Shown here piece by piece: positions 45,680-53,143 of a stretch of 53,143 nucleotides of DNA. The stretch lies in the NCBI GenBank assembly GCA_046481785.1, contig JAWOJF010000170.1:1-53143 (forward strand), written 5' to 3'. Below the pieces are notes generated by a model. The model had not been told where the DNA came from. It did no database searches and worked only from the letters and a program-made list of their open reading frames with translations. The translations under genes and the position numbers were made by a program. Within the stretch, counting starts at the first letter, position 1; each line of letters begins with the position of its first letter. The DNA comes from JAWOJF01 sp046481785 (GTDB taxonomy: Bacteria; Bacteroidota; Ignavibacteria; Ignavibacteriales; Ignavibacteriaceae).

Positions 45680-48103
45680 ATGAAGTATGGCCATTTTTCG
45701 GAAGATGGTAAAGAATATATAATCACCAACCCCCAAACACCCACACCCTGGATCAATTACATTTATAATGGAAATTATTTTGCTACTATTTCGAACAATG
45801 GAGGCGGTATAAGCTATTATAAAAATCCATTGCATGGCAGAATTACAAGATACAGAATAAATGATGTGCCTCCTGACAGGCCCGGAAAATATATTTATAT
45901 AAAAGATAATGATAGTAAAGATTTTTGGAGTTTAACCTGGCAGCCTGTTGGTAAGAATCCGGAAGCTTATAAAGCTGTTCATGGTTTTGGTTATACACGT
46001 ATTGAATCTGATATAGACAATATTGAATCATCCGTACTTTATTTTGTCCCTCAAAATGATAACCGCGAGATATGGAAAGCAGTTATTAAAAACAAATCGG
46101 ATAAAAAACGTTCTTTATCCGTTTATGGTTATGTTGAACTGGCACTTGGCCATGGCCTTGTTGATATTATAAATCAGTGCGATGATCAGCACTTTAACAG
46201 GGTCTATTTTGACAAAAAAAATAATTCAATTTTTGCAACAAAAACATATTGGATAACAAATTCCAACGGAACCCAGCAGCAGGAAAACCAGGAATGGGAT
46301 CAATGGGTTTTCTTTACGGCTAATCATCCTGTTATAAAATATGAAACACTGCGCGAAAGGTTTATTGGTTTCTACAGAAATGAGAATAATCCGGTAGCAA
46401 TTGAAACAGGAAATTTATCCTCCAGTGATACTGATTTTGGTAATGCAATTGGGGTGCTTCAGGTTGATCTTGAACTTGAAGCAGGTGAATCCCGCGAAGT
46501 GATATTCTCACTGGGTGTTATTGCCAAAGAGCAATTTGAACAAAAAAAGGATTCTGTCCCCTCATTATTTTATGAATCAGAAAAAGTTGATAATGCATTG
46601 CTTGAAGTTAAAAAAGGCTGGGATAATTTTTTTGAACACGCTGTTGCAGAAACTCCGGACAAAGAAGTAAATATTTTTATGAATTACTGGATGCAGTACC
46701 AGGCTAAGGTGGCTTTTGATATTGGAAGAGTGGCCAGTTTCTATTATTGGGGTATTAGCAGAGGCTTTGGTTTCCGGGATACTTCGCAGGATATTATAGC
46801 GGTTACTATTTCACAACCGGAAAAAGCGTATGAAAGAATTTTATTTTTAGCACGCCAGATGTTTACCGATGGGCGGGTTTATCATCATTTTTATAATGAT
46901 GGTAATGGTGAACTTACTAAACATTGCGATGACCCGCTCTGGTTTATATTGGCTGTTACAGAATATGTACTGGAAACCGGGGATGTCAGTATTCTTAACC
47001 GGGAAACTTCTTTTGTTGATAAGGAAAACGGTACAATCCTTGAGCATCTTTTTGCTGTTGTAAAGTTTGTCCGGAACAATCTTGCTAAACATAATCTACC
47101 TGTATTTGGCAGAGGCGATTGGAATGATACACTGGATTATATTGGCGGCGATGATGGTGGCGAGAGTGTCTGGGGCGCTATGTTTTATGTTGCTATGCTT
47201 AATAAATTTATTGACTTGCTGAATTATGTTAATCATAATGCCAAAGAAGTAATTCAATTAAGAGACTTAATATCATCAGGTATTGATCAGTACTGCTGGG
47301 ATGGAGAGTGGTATATAAGAGCATTTGGAGATAATGATAAAAAAATTGGTTCAAAAGATAATAAATACGGCAAAATTTTTATCAATAGTCAGAGCTGGCC
47401 TGCTATTGCCAATCTGCCTGATAAGAAACGAGTTCTATCTGCACTGGACAGTGCAAAGAAATATCTTGATTCCGATTATGGTCCTAAAATTTGTTCACCG
47501 GCTTTCAGGGAAATTGATCCTAAAATTGGTTTGATAACCAGGTGTGTTGCCGGTAAAAAAGAAAATGGAGCGGTATTTTGCCACCCCACTACCTGGCTGA
47601 TTCAGGCGGAGTGTATGATGGGCAGGGGTAATGCAGCTTTTGATTACTTTAAGAAACTTTTACCCAACAAAATAGATTCTGATATATATTTTGCTGAACC
47701 ATATGTATATTCTCAATATATTACAAGTGATGAACACATTACTGCCGGCAGGGCAAGCCATTCCTGGCAAACCGGTACAGCAGCATGGATGTACAGGATT
47801 TCTTTTGATTATATTTTGGGTGTAAGGCCGACTTACGCAGGTTTATTAATTGATCCGGTTATTCCTTCGGAATGGAAATCATTCCGTGTTCAACGTAACT
47901 TCAGAGGAACGAAATATATTATAGATGTTGAAAATAATGAAGCTGTTGATCATGGCGTTACTTATATTTTTGTAGATGGAGAAGGAATAGAAGGAAATAT
48001 ACTTCCGCAAACTGAAAAAAAGGTTTGTATGGTAAGAGTTATTATGGGAAAAGGTTCTGCAGATATCAAAAATAAAAATAAAAAAGATGCCGCATTCATT
48101 TAA
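45680..48103 (+). CDS. GH94 disaccharide phosphorylase, candidate N,N'-diacetylchitobiose phosphorylase
   Basis: GH94 enzymes cleave beta-glucosidic or beta-GlcNAc disaccharides with phosphate, giving a sugar-1-phosphate. The protein has 807 residues, the size of chitobiose and cellobiose phosphorylases, with no signal, so it is cytoplasmic. Visible landmarks: KYGHFSEDGKEYIITNP and TPTPWINYIYNG at the N-terminus, FYYWGISRGFGFRDTSQD, FGRGDWNDTLDYIGGDDGG (catalytic Asp in D480-W-N-D483), CHPTTWLIQAE and HSWQTGTAAWMYR. Sequence inspection does not separate chitobiose from cellobiose specificity; the neighbouring GH130, GH20, GH92 and GH125 genes favour chitobiose from N-glycan cores. GGAGAACTTAT is its ribosome site, and GH130 follows by 16 bases. 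Confidence 0.9.
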   Translation: MKYGHFSEDGKEYIITNPQTPTPWINYIYNGNYFATISNNGGGISYYKNPLHGRITRYRINDVPPDRPGKYIYIKDNDSKDFWSLTWQPVGKNPEAYKAVHGFGYTRIESDIDNIESSVLYFVPQNDNREIWKAVIKNKSDKKRSLSVYGYVELALGHGLVDIINQCDDQHFNRVYFDKKNNSIFATKTYWITNSNGTQQQENQEWDQWVFFTANHPVIKYETLRERFIGFYRNENNPVAIETGNLSSSDTDFGNAIGVLQVDLELEAGESREVIFSLGVIAKEQFEQKKDSVPSLFYESEKVDNALLEVKKGWDNFFEHAVAETPDKEVNIFMNYWMQYQAKVAFDIGRVASFYYWGISRGFGFRDTSQDIIAVTISQPEKAYERILFLARQMFTDGRVYHHFYNDGNGELTKHCDDPLWFILAVTEYVLETGDVSILNRETSFVDKENGTILEHLFAVVKFVRNNLAKHNLPVFGRGDWNDTLDYIGGDDGGESVWGAMFYVAMLNKFIDLLNYVNHNAKEVIQLRDLISSGIDQYCWDGEWYIRAFGDNDKKIGSKDNKYGKIFINSQSWPAIANLPDKKRVLSALDSAKKYLDSDYGPKICSPAFREIDPKIGLITRCVAGKKENGAVFCHPTTWLIQAECMMGRGNAAFDYFKKLLPNKIDSDIYFAEPYVYSQYITSDEHITAGRASHSWQTGTAAWMYRISFDYILGVRPTYAGLLIDPVIPSEWKSFRVQRNFRGTKYIIDVENNEAVDHGVTYIFVDGEGIEGNILPQTEKKVCMVRVIMGKGSADIKNKNKKDAAFI

Positions 48104-48119
48104 TTAATATAAACTGCTT

Positions 48120-49082
48120 ATGCTGAAAAGAAACTCAAAAAACCCGGTTGTCACACGTGAATATGTTCCTGATATATATCCCCATCTGGTGGATGTTTCC
48201 TCTGTCTTCAATCCGGGGGCAATAAAATATAATAATAAATATATTCTTCTTTTAAGGGTGCAAAACCGGGGAAGAGAAACATTTATTGTAAAAGCAGAAA
48301 GTGAAAACGGATCTGATTTTATCGTTGATAATAAGATTGTTGAATTTAGCGGAATTGAAAAGCTGAAAGAAAAAATATATCATATGTATGATGCAAGAAT
48401 TACATACATAGATAATGCTTATTACATAATGTTCGCTATGGATATGGATGCAGGATGTCAGCTTGGACTTGCAAGAACTAATGATTTTAACGAGTATGAG
48501 TTTCTGGGTATTGTGTCTGATGGTGATATAAGAAATGGTGTTTTATTCCCGGAAAAGATTAATGGCAAATATCTCCGTTTCGACCGCCCTAATAAGGTTC
48601 AGCTTAAAGGGGGACCAACATCAGGTAATACTATTTATTTATCTGAATCTGTTAACCTTCTGAATTGGAACAGTGTAAAGCCGGTAATGAGCGGACGATT
48701 CCATTATTGGGATGAAAATATCGGCTCGGGACCTCCGCCTGTTAAAACACGTGAGGGCTGGTTATGTTTATATCACGGTGTTGCTACACATTTCGGAAGC
48801 TCTAATATTTATCAGGCAGGTGTTTCTCTGCATGACTTAAATGATCCTTCTATAGTCTTATCAAGAGGAAAATATAATATTCTGGAACCACGGGAATTAT
48901 ATGAACTGACAGGCCAGGTTCCCAATGTTGTTTTCCCCAGCGGGATGATTGTTGAAAATTATGATGATGAAGGATTTGCATCCCCGGATAGCAAAGTTCT
49001 TGTTTATTACGGAGCTGCCGATACAGTTGTTGGCTTAGCTTCTTCTACAATAAAAGAATTAATTCAAGCTTCAAAACAATAA
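48120..49082 (+). CDS. GH130 beta-1,4-mannoside phosphorylase, candidate Man-beta-1,4-GlcNAc phosphorylase
   Basis: GH130 enzymes phosphorolyse beta-mannosides to mannose-1-phosphate. The 320-residue five-bladed propeller shows VFNPGAIKYNNKYILLLRV, MYDARITYID (D91, the likely catalytic acid), GLARTNDFNEYEFLG, GSGPPPVKTREGWLCLYHG and VYYGAADTVVGLA. No signal is present, so it acts in the cytoplasm. Some GH130_2 members from N-glycan loci split Man-beta-1,4-GlcNAc or Man-beta-1,4-GlcNAc2; that specificity fits this context but other GH130 members use mannobiose or mannosyl-glucose. It directly follows GH94, with which it would form a two-step phosphorolytic route for the Man-GlcNAc-GlcNAc core, and is followed 15 bases later by the CBM9-like gene. 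Confidence 0.92.
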   Translation: MLKRNSKNPVVTREYVPDIYPHLVDVSSVFNPGAIKYNNKYILLLRVQNRGRETFIVKAESENGSDFIVDNKIVEFSGIEKLKEKIYHMYDARITYIDNAYYIMFAMDMDAGCQLGLARTNDFNEYEFLGIVSDGDIRNGVLFPEKINGKYLRFDRPNKVQLKGGPTSGNTIYLSESVNLLNWNSVKPVMSGRFHYWDENIGSGPPPVKTREGWLCLYHGVATHFGSSNIYQAGVSLHDLNDPSIVLSRGKYNILEPRELYELTGQVPNVVFPSGMIVENYDDEGFASPDSKVLVYYGAADTVVGLASSTIKELIQASKQ

Positions 49083-49097
49083 ACCGGTCCTTTTATT

Positions 49098-50189
49098 ATG
49101 GCAAAACTATTCTTCTATATTACTTTATTCAGTACACTATGCTTTGCGCAGGAAATTCCTGTTCCGGCAATTGATTTCTCTCCTGAAAAATATATCTGCT
49201 ATAATTCAATTGAACCCCTTGTTATAGACGGCAGATTAGATGAATTATCCTGGAGTAAAGCAGAATGGACTAATTACTTTGTGGATATTGAAGGAGCAGC
49301 AAAACCATCTCCCCGGTTTGCTACGCGTGCTAAAATGCTCTGGGATAGCATCTATTTTTATGTAGCTGCCGAATTAGAGGAGCCGGATATCTGGGCTACT
49401 CTTAAAAACCGCGATGATATTATTTTTTATGATAATGATTTTGAAGTCTTTATCGATCCGGATGGAAACACACATGGCTACTGCGAATTTGAGATGAATG
49501 CCTTTAATACTGTCTGGGATTTATTCCTCATTCAACCTTACAGAGATATTGAAAATGCCAGTATTCATGGCTGGGATATGAAGGGATTAAAGAGCGGTGC
49601 CGCTGTTTATGGTACTATAAATAAACCAGGTGATAAGGATAGCTGCTGGACAGTTGAAATTGCATTTCCATGGGAAGTTTTTAAAGAGATAACAAGTACT
49701 AATGTTCCACCTAAAAATAATGATCAGTGGAGAGTAAACTTTTCAAGAGTTGAGTGGCAGACAGAAGTTCAAAATGGTAACTATAAAAAAACTATAAATC
49801 CTGCAACAGGAAAACATTACCCGGAAGATAACTGGGTTTGGTCGCCGCAAGGAGTAGTAAATATGCACTATCCCGAAATGTGGGGGTATGTCCAATTTTC
49901 AACCGGAATTGTGGGTTCTGGAAATGCTGTTTTTAACGAAAATATTGAAGAAAAAGTTAAATGGTTTTTAAGACAGATATATTATGCTGAAAAAAAATAC
50001 TTTAATGAAAATAAAACATATACAAACGACTTTGGAGTTTTAGGTGTTCAAAGTCCCGCAATTAAAGGTTTTGCTGGTTCTCCTGTCATAGAATGTACAA
50101 CAAATATGTTCGAAGCTTATCTTCAATCTGAAGATGGTGCCATTATAATTAGTATTGATGATAATGGCCTGGTTAAACGGTCAAAATAA
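49098..50189 (+). CDS. secreted CBM9-like carbohydrate-binding protein
   Basis: This 363-residue protein has a signal peptide (LFFYITLFSTLCFAQ). Residues about 35-270 match the 'carbohydrate-binding family 9-like' fold: VIDGRLDELSWSKAEW, LWDSIYFYVAAELEEPDIWA, DNDFEVFIDPDGNTHGYCEFEMNA, WTVEIAFPWEVF and WRVNFSRVEWQ. No catalytic domain is attached. The C-terminal 90 residues (KWFLRQIYYAEKKYF...) are unassigned. Similar stand-alone proteins are common in glycan loci of Bacteroidota relatives and are assumed to bind glycans at the cell surface or in the periplasm. It lies between GH130 and the second GH125. Confidence 0.8.
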   Translation: MAKLFFYITLFSTLCFAQEIPVPAIDFSPEKYICYNSIEPLVIDGRLDELSWSKAEWTNYFVDIEGAAKPSPRFATRAKMLWDSIYFYVAAELEEPDIWATLKNRDDIIFYDNDFEVFIDPDGNTHGYCEFEMNAFNTVWDLFLIQPYRDIENASIHGWDMKGLKSGAAVYGTINKPGDKDSCWTVEIAFPWEVFKEITSTNVPPKNNDQWRVNFSRVEWQTEVQNGNYKKTINPATGKHYPEDNWVWSPQGVVNMHYPEMWGYVQFSTGIVGSGNAVFNENIEEKVKWFLRQIYYAEKKYFNENKTYTNDFGVLGVQSPAIKGFAGSPVIECTTNMFEAYLQSEDGAIIISIDDNGLVKRSK

Positions 50190-50279
50190 AACAGTTCTTT
50201 TATAAACATTTATCTCATAAGATATATACTCCTTTTATTGTTCTGATAATTTAAAATTTAAACTTGCAGTGATAATCTA

Positions 50280-51611
50280 ATGAACCATCGTCCATTACCT
50301 GCTGATAGAAAATTTACAAGTGAAGCTGTAGAAAGAACAATTACAGAGATTAAAAAAACTGTAAAAGATGAAGAACTGGCATTGTTGTTCGAAAATTGCT
50401 TTTCGAATACCCTGGACACAACAGTAAACTTTTCGTCTGATAACGGTAAACCGGATACTTTTGTTATTACCGGGGATATAAATGCAATGTGGCTTAGAGA
50501 TTCAACAGCACAGGTATCCGTCTACCTTCCTTTTGTTAATGAGGATTCAGGACTTAAAGAAATGATTAAAGGTGTTATTAATCGTCATGCACGGTGTATT
50601 TTAACTGATCCTTATGCCAATGCCTTTAATGATGGCAAATCTGTTAGTGAATGGAAAAATGATATTACCGATATGAAACCGGGGGTGCACGAAAGAAAAT
50701 GGGAAATTGATTCACTCTGCTATCCGGTAAAACTGGCTTATAATTACTGGAAGTTCACTGGCGACATATCATGTTTTGATGAAGATTGGAAAAATTCTGC
50801 TAAACTTATTCTTAAAACTTTAAGGCAGCAGCAGAGAAAAACCGGCAGAGGTGACTACAGGTTCGGCAGGGTAACAGCATGGAGTACTGATACGGTACCC
50901 GGAAATGGTTATGGAAATCCGGTAAATCCTAACGGACTGGTTGTTTCAATCTTCAGGCCTTCTGATGATGCAACTATTTTTCCTTTTTTAATTCCCTCAA
51001 ACTTTTTTTTAGTTACATCCCTGGAGCAGCTTTCAGAAATATTTAAAAACGCTCTTGCCGATGATGATTTTGCTGCAGAGTGTCTGTTACTTGCTTCGGA
51101 GATAAAGAATGCATTGGAAGAACATGCAGTTACCGGTCACCGGTACTGTGGAAAGATTTATGCTTATGAAGCAGATGGTATGGGCAACAGGTTATGTATG
51201 GATGATGCAAATATTCCCAGTCTTCTTTCTCTTCCATACTTGGGTTGCTGTTCAATTGAAGATGAAGTGTATTTGAATACAAGAAGGTTTATATTAAGTA
51301 AATATAATCCCTATTTTTTTGAAGGAAGTGCCGCTGAAGGTATCGGCAGCCCCCATACTCTTATTGATAATATATGGCCTATGAGTATTATTATGAGAGC
51401 AATGACAAGTGTCAGAGATGAAGAAATAATTAAGTGTTTGAAATACTTAAAATCAGCACATGCAGGTACCGGGTTTATGCATGAGTCCTTTAATAAAAAT
51501 AATGTTAAAGAATATACACGGGACTGGTTTGCATGGGCCAATTCTTTATTTGGTGAATTAATCCTTAAACTTTATAATGAAAAACCGGATCTGCTTAGAA
51601 TAATAAATTAA
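50280..51611 (+). CDS. GH125 exo-alpha-1,6-mannosidase, no signal peptide
   Basis: This is a paralogue of the Tat-exported GH125 at 24652, aligning from KFTSEAVE onward, but starting directly at that point without any signal. The 443 residues carry NTLDTTVNF, TGDINAMWLRDSTAQ, DPYANAFNDG, HERKWEIDSLCYPVK, FRPSDDATIFPFLIPSN (D229/D230) and GTGFMHESFNKNN (E402). It is probably cytoplasmic, where it could trim alpha-mannosyl residues from imported fragments before GH130 acts. It lies 90 bases after the CBM9-like gene and is followed by GH3. Confidence 0.92.
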   Translation: MNHRPLPADRKFTSEAVERTITEIKKTVKDEELALLFENCFSNTLDTTVNFSSDNGKPDTFVITGDINAMWLRDSTAQVSVYLPFVNEDSGLKEMIKGVINRHARCILTDPYANAFNDGKSVSEWKNDITDMKPGVHERKWEIDSLCYPVKLAYNYWKFTGDISCFDEDWKNSAKLILKTLRQQQRKTGRGDYRFGRVTAWSTDTVPGNGYGNPVNPNGLVVSIFRPSDDATIFPFLIPSNFFLVTSLEQLSEIFKNALADDDFAAECLLLASEIKNALEEHAVTGHRYCGKIYAYEADGMGNRLCMDDANIPSLLSLPYLGCCSIEDEVYLNTRRFILSKYNPYFFEGSAAEGIGSPHTLIDNIWPMSIIMRAMTSVRDEEIIKCLKYLKSAHAGTGFMHESFNKNNVKEYTRDWFAWANSLFGELILKLYNEKPDLLRIIN

Positions 51612-51639
51612 AAATATTTTATTAAAACTTTTTTAATAA

Positions 51640-53143
51640 ATGAAAGTAATAATGAAGCTGAAATTATACTTACTATTTTTTATTTGTTTCACCCTGTCTG
51701 TTATAGCGCAGGAGAGTATGCCTTATAAAAACCATGAACTTTCAGTTGATGAGAGAGTGAATGATCTTGTATCAAGAATGACGCTTGAAGAAAAAATATC
51801 TCAAATGGTGTATAATTCACCTGCAATAGAACGTCTTGAAATACCTGAGTATAACTGGTGGAATGAAGCATTGCATGGTGTAGCCCGAAACGGGATTGCC
51901 ACGGTTTTCCCGCAGTCAATTGGTATGGCAGCCGCATGGGATACCGACCTGATGTACAGGATTGCCGATGTAATTTCGGATGAAGCGCGTGCCAAATATA
52001 ACCAGGCATTAAGCAGAAATAAACGCGGGATATACCAGGGGATAACTCTATGGTCACCTAATGTAAATATTTTTCGCGATCCCCGGTGGGGCAGAGGTAT
52101 GGAAACTTATGGCGAAGATCCTTTTCTATCAGGCGAAATGGGTATTCAGTTTATCAGGGGACTGCAGGGGAATGACACAAAATATTTAAAAACAATTGCA
52201 ACACCCAAACACCTTGCTGTGCACAGCGGACCTGAACCGGAACGTCATACTTTTAATGCTGTTGTAAGTGAGTATGACTTAAGAGAAACTTATCTTGAGC
52301 AGTTCAGGAAATGCGTTATTGAAGGAAAAGCCTATTCTGTTATGTGTGCATATAACCGTATCTATGGGGATGCCTGCTGCGGAAGCGATCCTTTAATAAA
52401 ACAGATATTGCGTAATGAATGGGGCTTTGACGGATTAATGGTTTCTGATTGCTGGGCAATTCCTGATATGTATAACTTTCACAAAATTGTTGAAACACCC
52501 CAGGAGGCTTCTGCAATTGCAGTTAAAGCCGGAACTGACCTGGAATGCGGTAATGCCTACCCATCTTTAACAGAAGCTGTTAAGCAGGAACTAATCAGCG
52601 AAGAGGAAATAGATATAGCGGTTAAAAGAATATTTGCAGCGCGTTTTAAACTGGGAATGTTTGATCCGCCGGGGATGGTTCCTTTTTCTAAACTGAATGA
52701 AGTTGACACCGAAGAAAATAAAACTGTAGCTCTGGAAGCTTCCAGGAAATCAATTGTTCTGTTAAAAAATGAAAACAATGCACTTCCACTAAAAAAAGAT
52801 ATAAAAACTGTAGCTGTTCTTGGTCCTAATGCTAACGATGTTGAAGTACTGCTCGGCAATTATAGCGGTTTCCCCTCCGCACCGGTTACTCCTTATCAGG
52901 GTATTAAGAACAAATTAAAAAACGCTGATGTTATTTATGAGCGCGGCTGTGAACTAGCAGAAAATCTTCCATCATTTGAAGTAGTTAGCGAAAAATTCTT
53001 TTTTACTGATGAAGGTAAATCAGAAAAAGGATTGACTGGTGAATATTTTGATAATAGTGATTTTAATGGAGAACCTGCTTTTGTACGTACAGATCCTGAA
53101 ATAGATTTTGCATGGTGGGATGGTGCACCTGATGAAAAATTTG
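51640..53143 (+). CDS. secreted GH3 beta-glycosidase with PA14 insert, cut by the window end
   Basis: The frame is open from ATG at 51640 to the end of the window (about 501 residues). A signal peptide (KLYLLFFICFTLSVIAQ) precedes the GH3 barrel: TLEEKISQMV, NWWNEALHGVARNG, SPNVNIFRDPRWGRGMETYGED, TPKHLAVHSGPEPERH and LMVSDCWAI, with D270 the expected nucleophile. The second domain begins with RKSIVLLKNENNALPLKK, and a PA14-like insert starts at LTGEYFDNSDFNGEP. The NWWNEALHGVA motif is typical of the beta-xylosidase/arabinosidase branch, so a beta-xylosidase is the best guess; removal of core beta-1,2-xylose from plant N-glycans would fit the locus. The ATG at 51652 is an alternative start with a slightly better ribosome site. 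Confidence 0.9.
   Translation, partial: MKVIMKLKLYLLFFICFTLSVIAQESMPYKNHELSVDERVNDLVSRMTLEEKISQMVYNSPAIERLEIPEYNWWNEALHGVARNGIATVFPQSIGMAAAWDTDLMYRIADVISDEARAKYNQALSRNKRGIYQGITLWSPNVNIFRDPRWGRGMETYGEDPFLSGEMGIQFIRGLQGNDTKYLKTIATPKHLAVHSGPEPERHTFNAVVSEYDLRETYLEQFRKCVIEGKAYSVMCAYNRIYGDACCGSDPLIKQILRNEWGFDGLMVSDCWAIPDMYNFHKIVETPQEASAIAVKAGTDLECGNAYPSLTEAVKQELISEEEIDIAVKRIFAARFKLGMFDPPGMVPFSKLNEVDTEENKTVALEASRKSIVLLKNENNALPLKKDIKTVAVLGPNANDVEVLLGNYSGFPSAPVTPYQGIKNKLKNADVIYERGCELAENLPSFEVVSEKFFFTDEGKSEKGLTGEYFDNSDFNGEPAFVRTDPEIDFAWWDGAPDEKF

Noticed and set aside
45680..48103. Firm assignment of GH94 as cellobiose phosphorylase
   Set aside because: Family motifs fit both cellobiose and chitobiose enzymes; context favours chitobiose, so neither is stated as certain.
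1..53143. tRNA, rRNA, CRISPR arrays, integrases or complete insertion sequences
   Set aside because: None were found on reading the intergenic regions; the gaps are short, AT-rich and without cloverleaf, spacer-repeat or transposase signals.

Overview
The window looks like a piece of an AT-rich Gram-negative chromosome from the Bacteroidota/Ignavibacteriota side of the tree. Two secreted proteins end in Por/type IX secretion (T9SS) sorting domains of the 'NFPNPFNPST ... GVYFYQLKT ... KK(M)(I/V)L' kind that is common in Ignavibacteria and relatives. Start sites often lack a strong Shine-Dalgarno sequence, and a hybrid histidine kinase/AraC regulator of Bacteroidetes style is present. The genus cannot be read from the sequence alone.

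Layout. (1) 1-6006, minus strand: an Rnf-type ion-translocating ferredoxin:NAD oxidoreductase operon, rnfC-D-G-E-A, followed by a Tat-exported NusG domain II protein and the flavin transferase ApbE. No rnfB is present. The 3' end of apbE is replaced at about base 150 by an unrelated GC-rich segment. (2) 6277-12458, plus: a TetR repressor, TolC-like channel, lipoprotein adaptor and RND pump, with a perfect inverted repeat in front. (3) 12459-20714, plus: a 555-base gap with two strong hairpins, then a 1271-residue TPR-sensor hybrid two-component regulator and two T9SS cargo proteins, a GH8 glycosidase and a BNR-4 beta-propeller protein. (4) 20945-24452: a DUF2652 cyclase-like gene broken by a one-base frameshift, and a convergent GAF-domain protein. 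(5) 24652-53143 (window end): a carbohydrate locus with GH125, an SGNH hydrolase, a minus-strand operon GH20-GH163-GH29-GH29, and divergent plus-strand genes for a sodium:solute symporter, an alpha/beta hydrolase, GH92, a ROK regulator, GH94 phosphorylase, GH130 phosphorylase, a CBM9-like protein, a second GH125 and a GH3 enzyme that runs off the window.

How the genes fit together. Region 5 contains the activities needed to dismantle a eukaryotic N-glycan. These are an endo-N-acetylglucosaminidase family (GH163), hexosaminidase (GH20), fucosidases (two GH29), alpha-mannosidases (GH92 and two GH125), a probable beta-xylosidase-type GH3, and two cytoplasmic phosphorylases. The phosphorylases could split Man-beta-1,4-GlcNAc (GH130) and N,N'-diacetylchitobiose (GH94) while conserving bond energy. 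No galactosidase or sialidase is visible, and GH3 and GH29 are present, so plant- or invertebrate-type N-glycans are a better guess than sialylated animal glycans. Four enzymes with unrelated catalytic domains share one C-terminal discoidin-like module. No SusC/SusD pair occurs, so outer-membrane uptake must be encoded elsewhere. The N-glycan reading is an inference from family membership and clustering; substrates are not proven by sequence.
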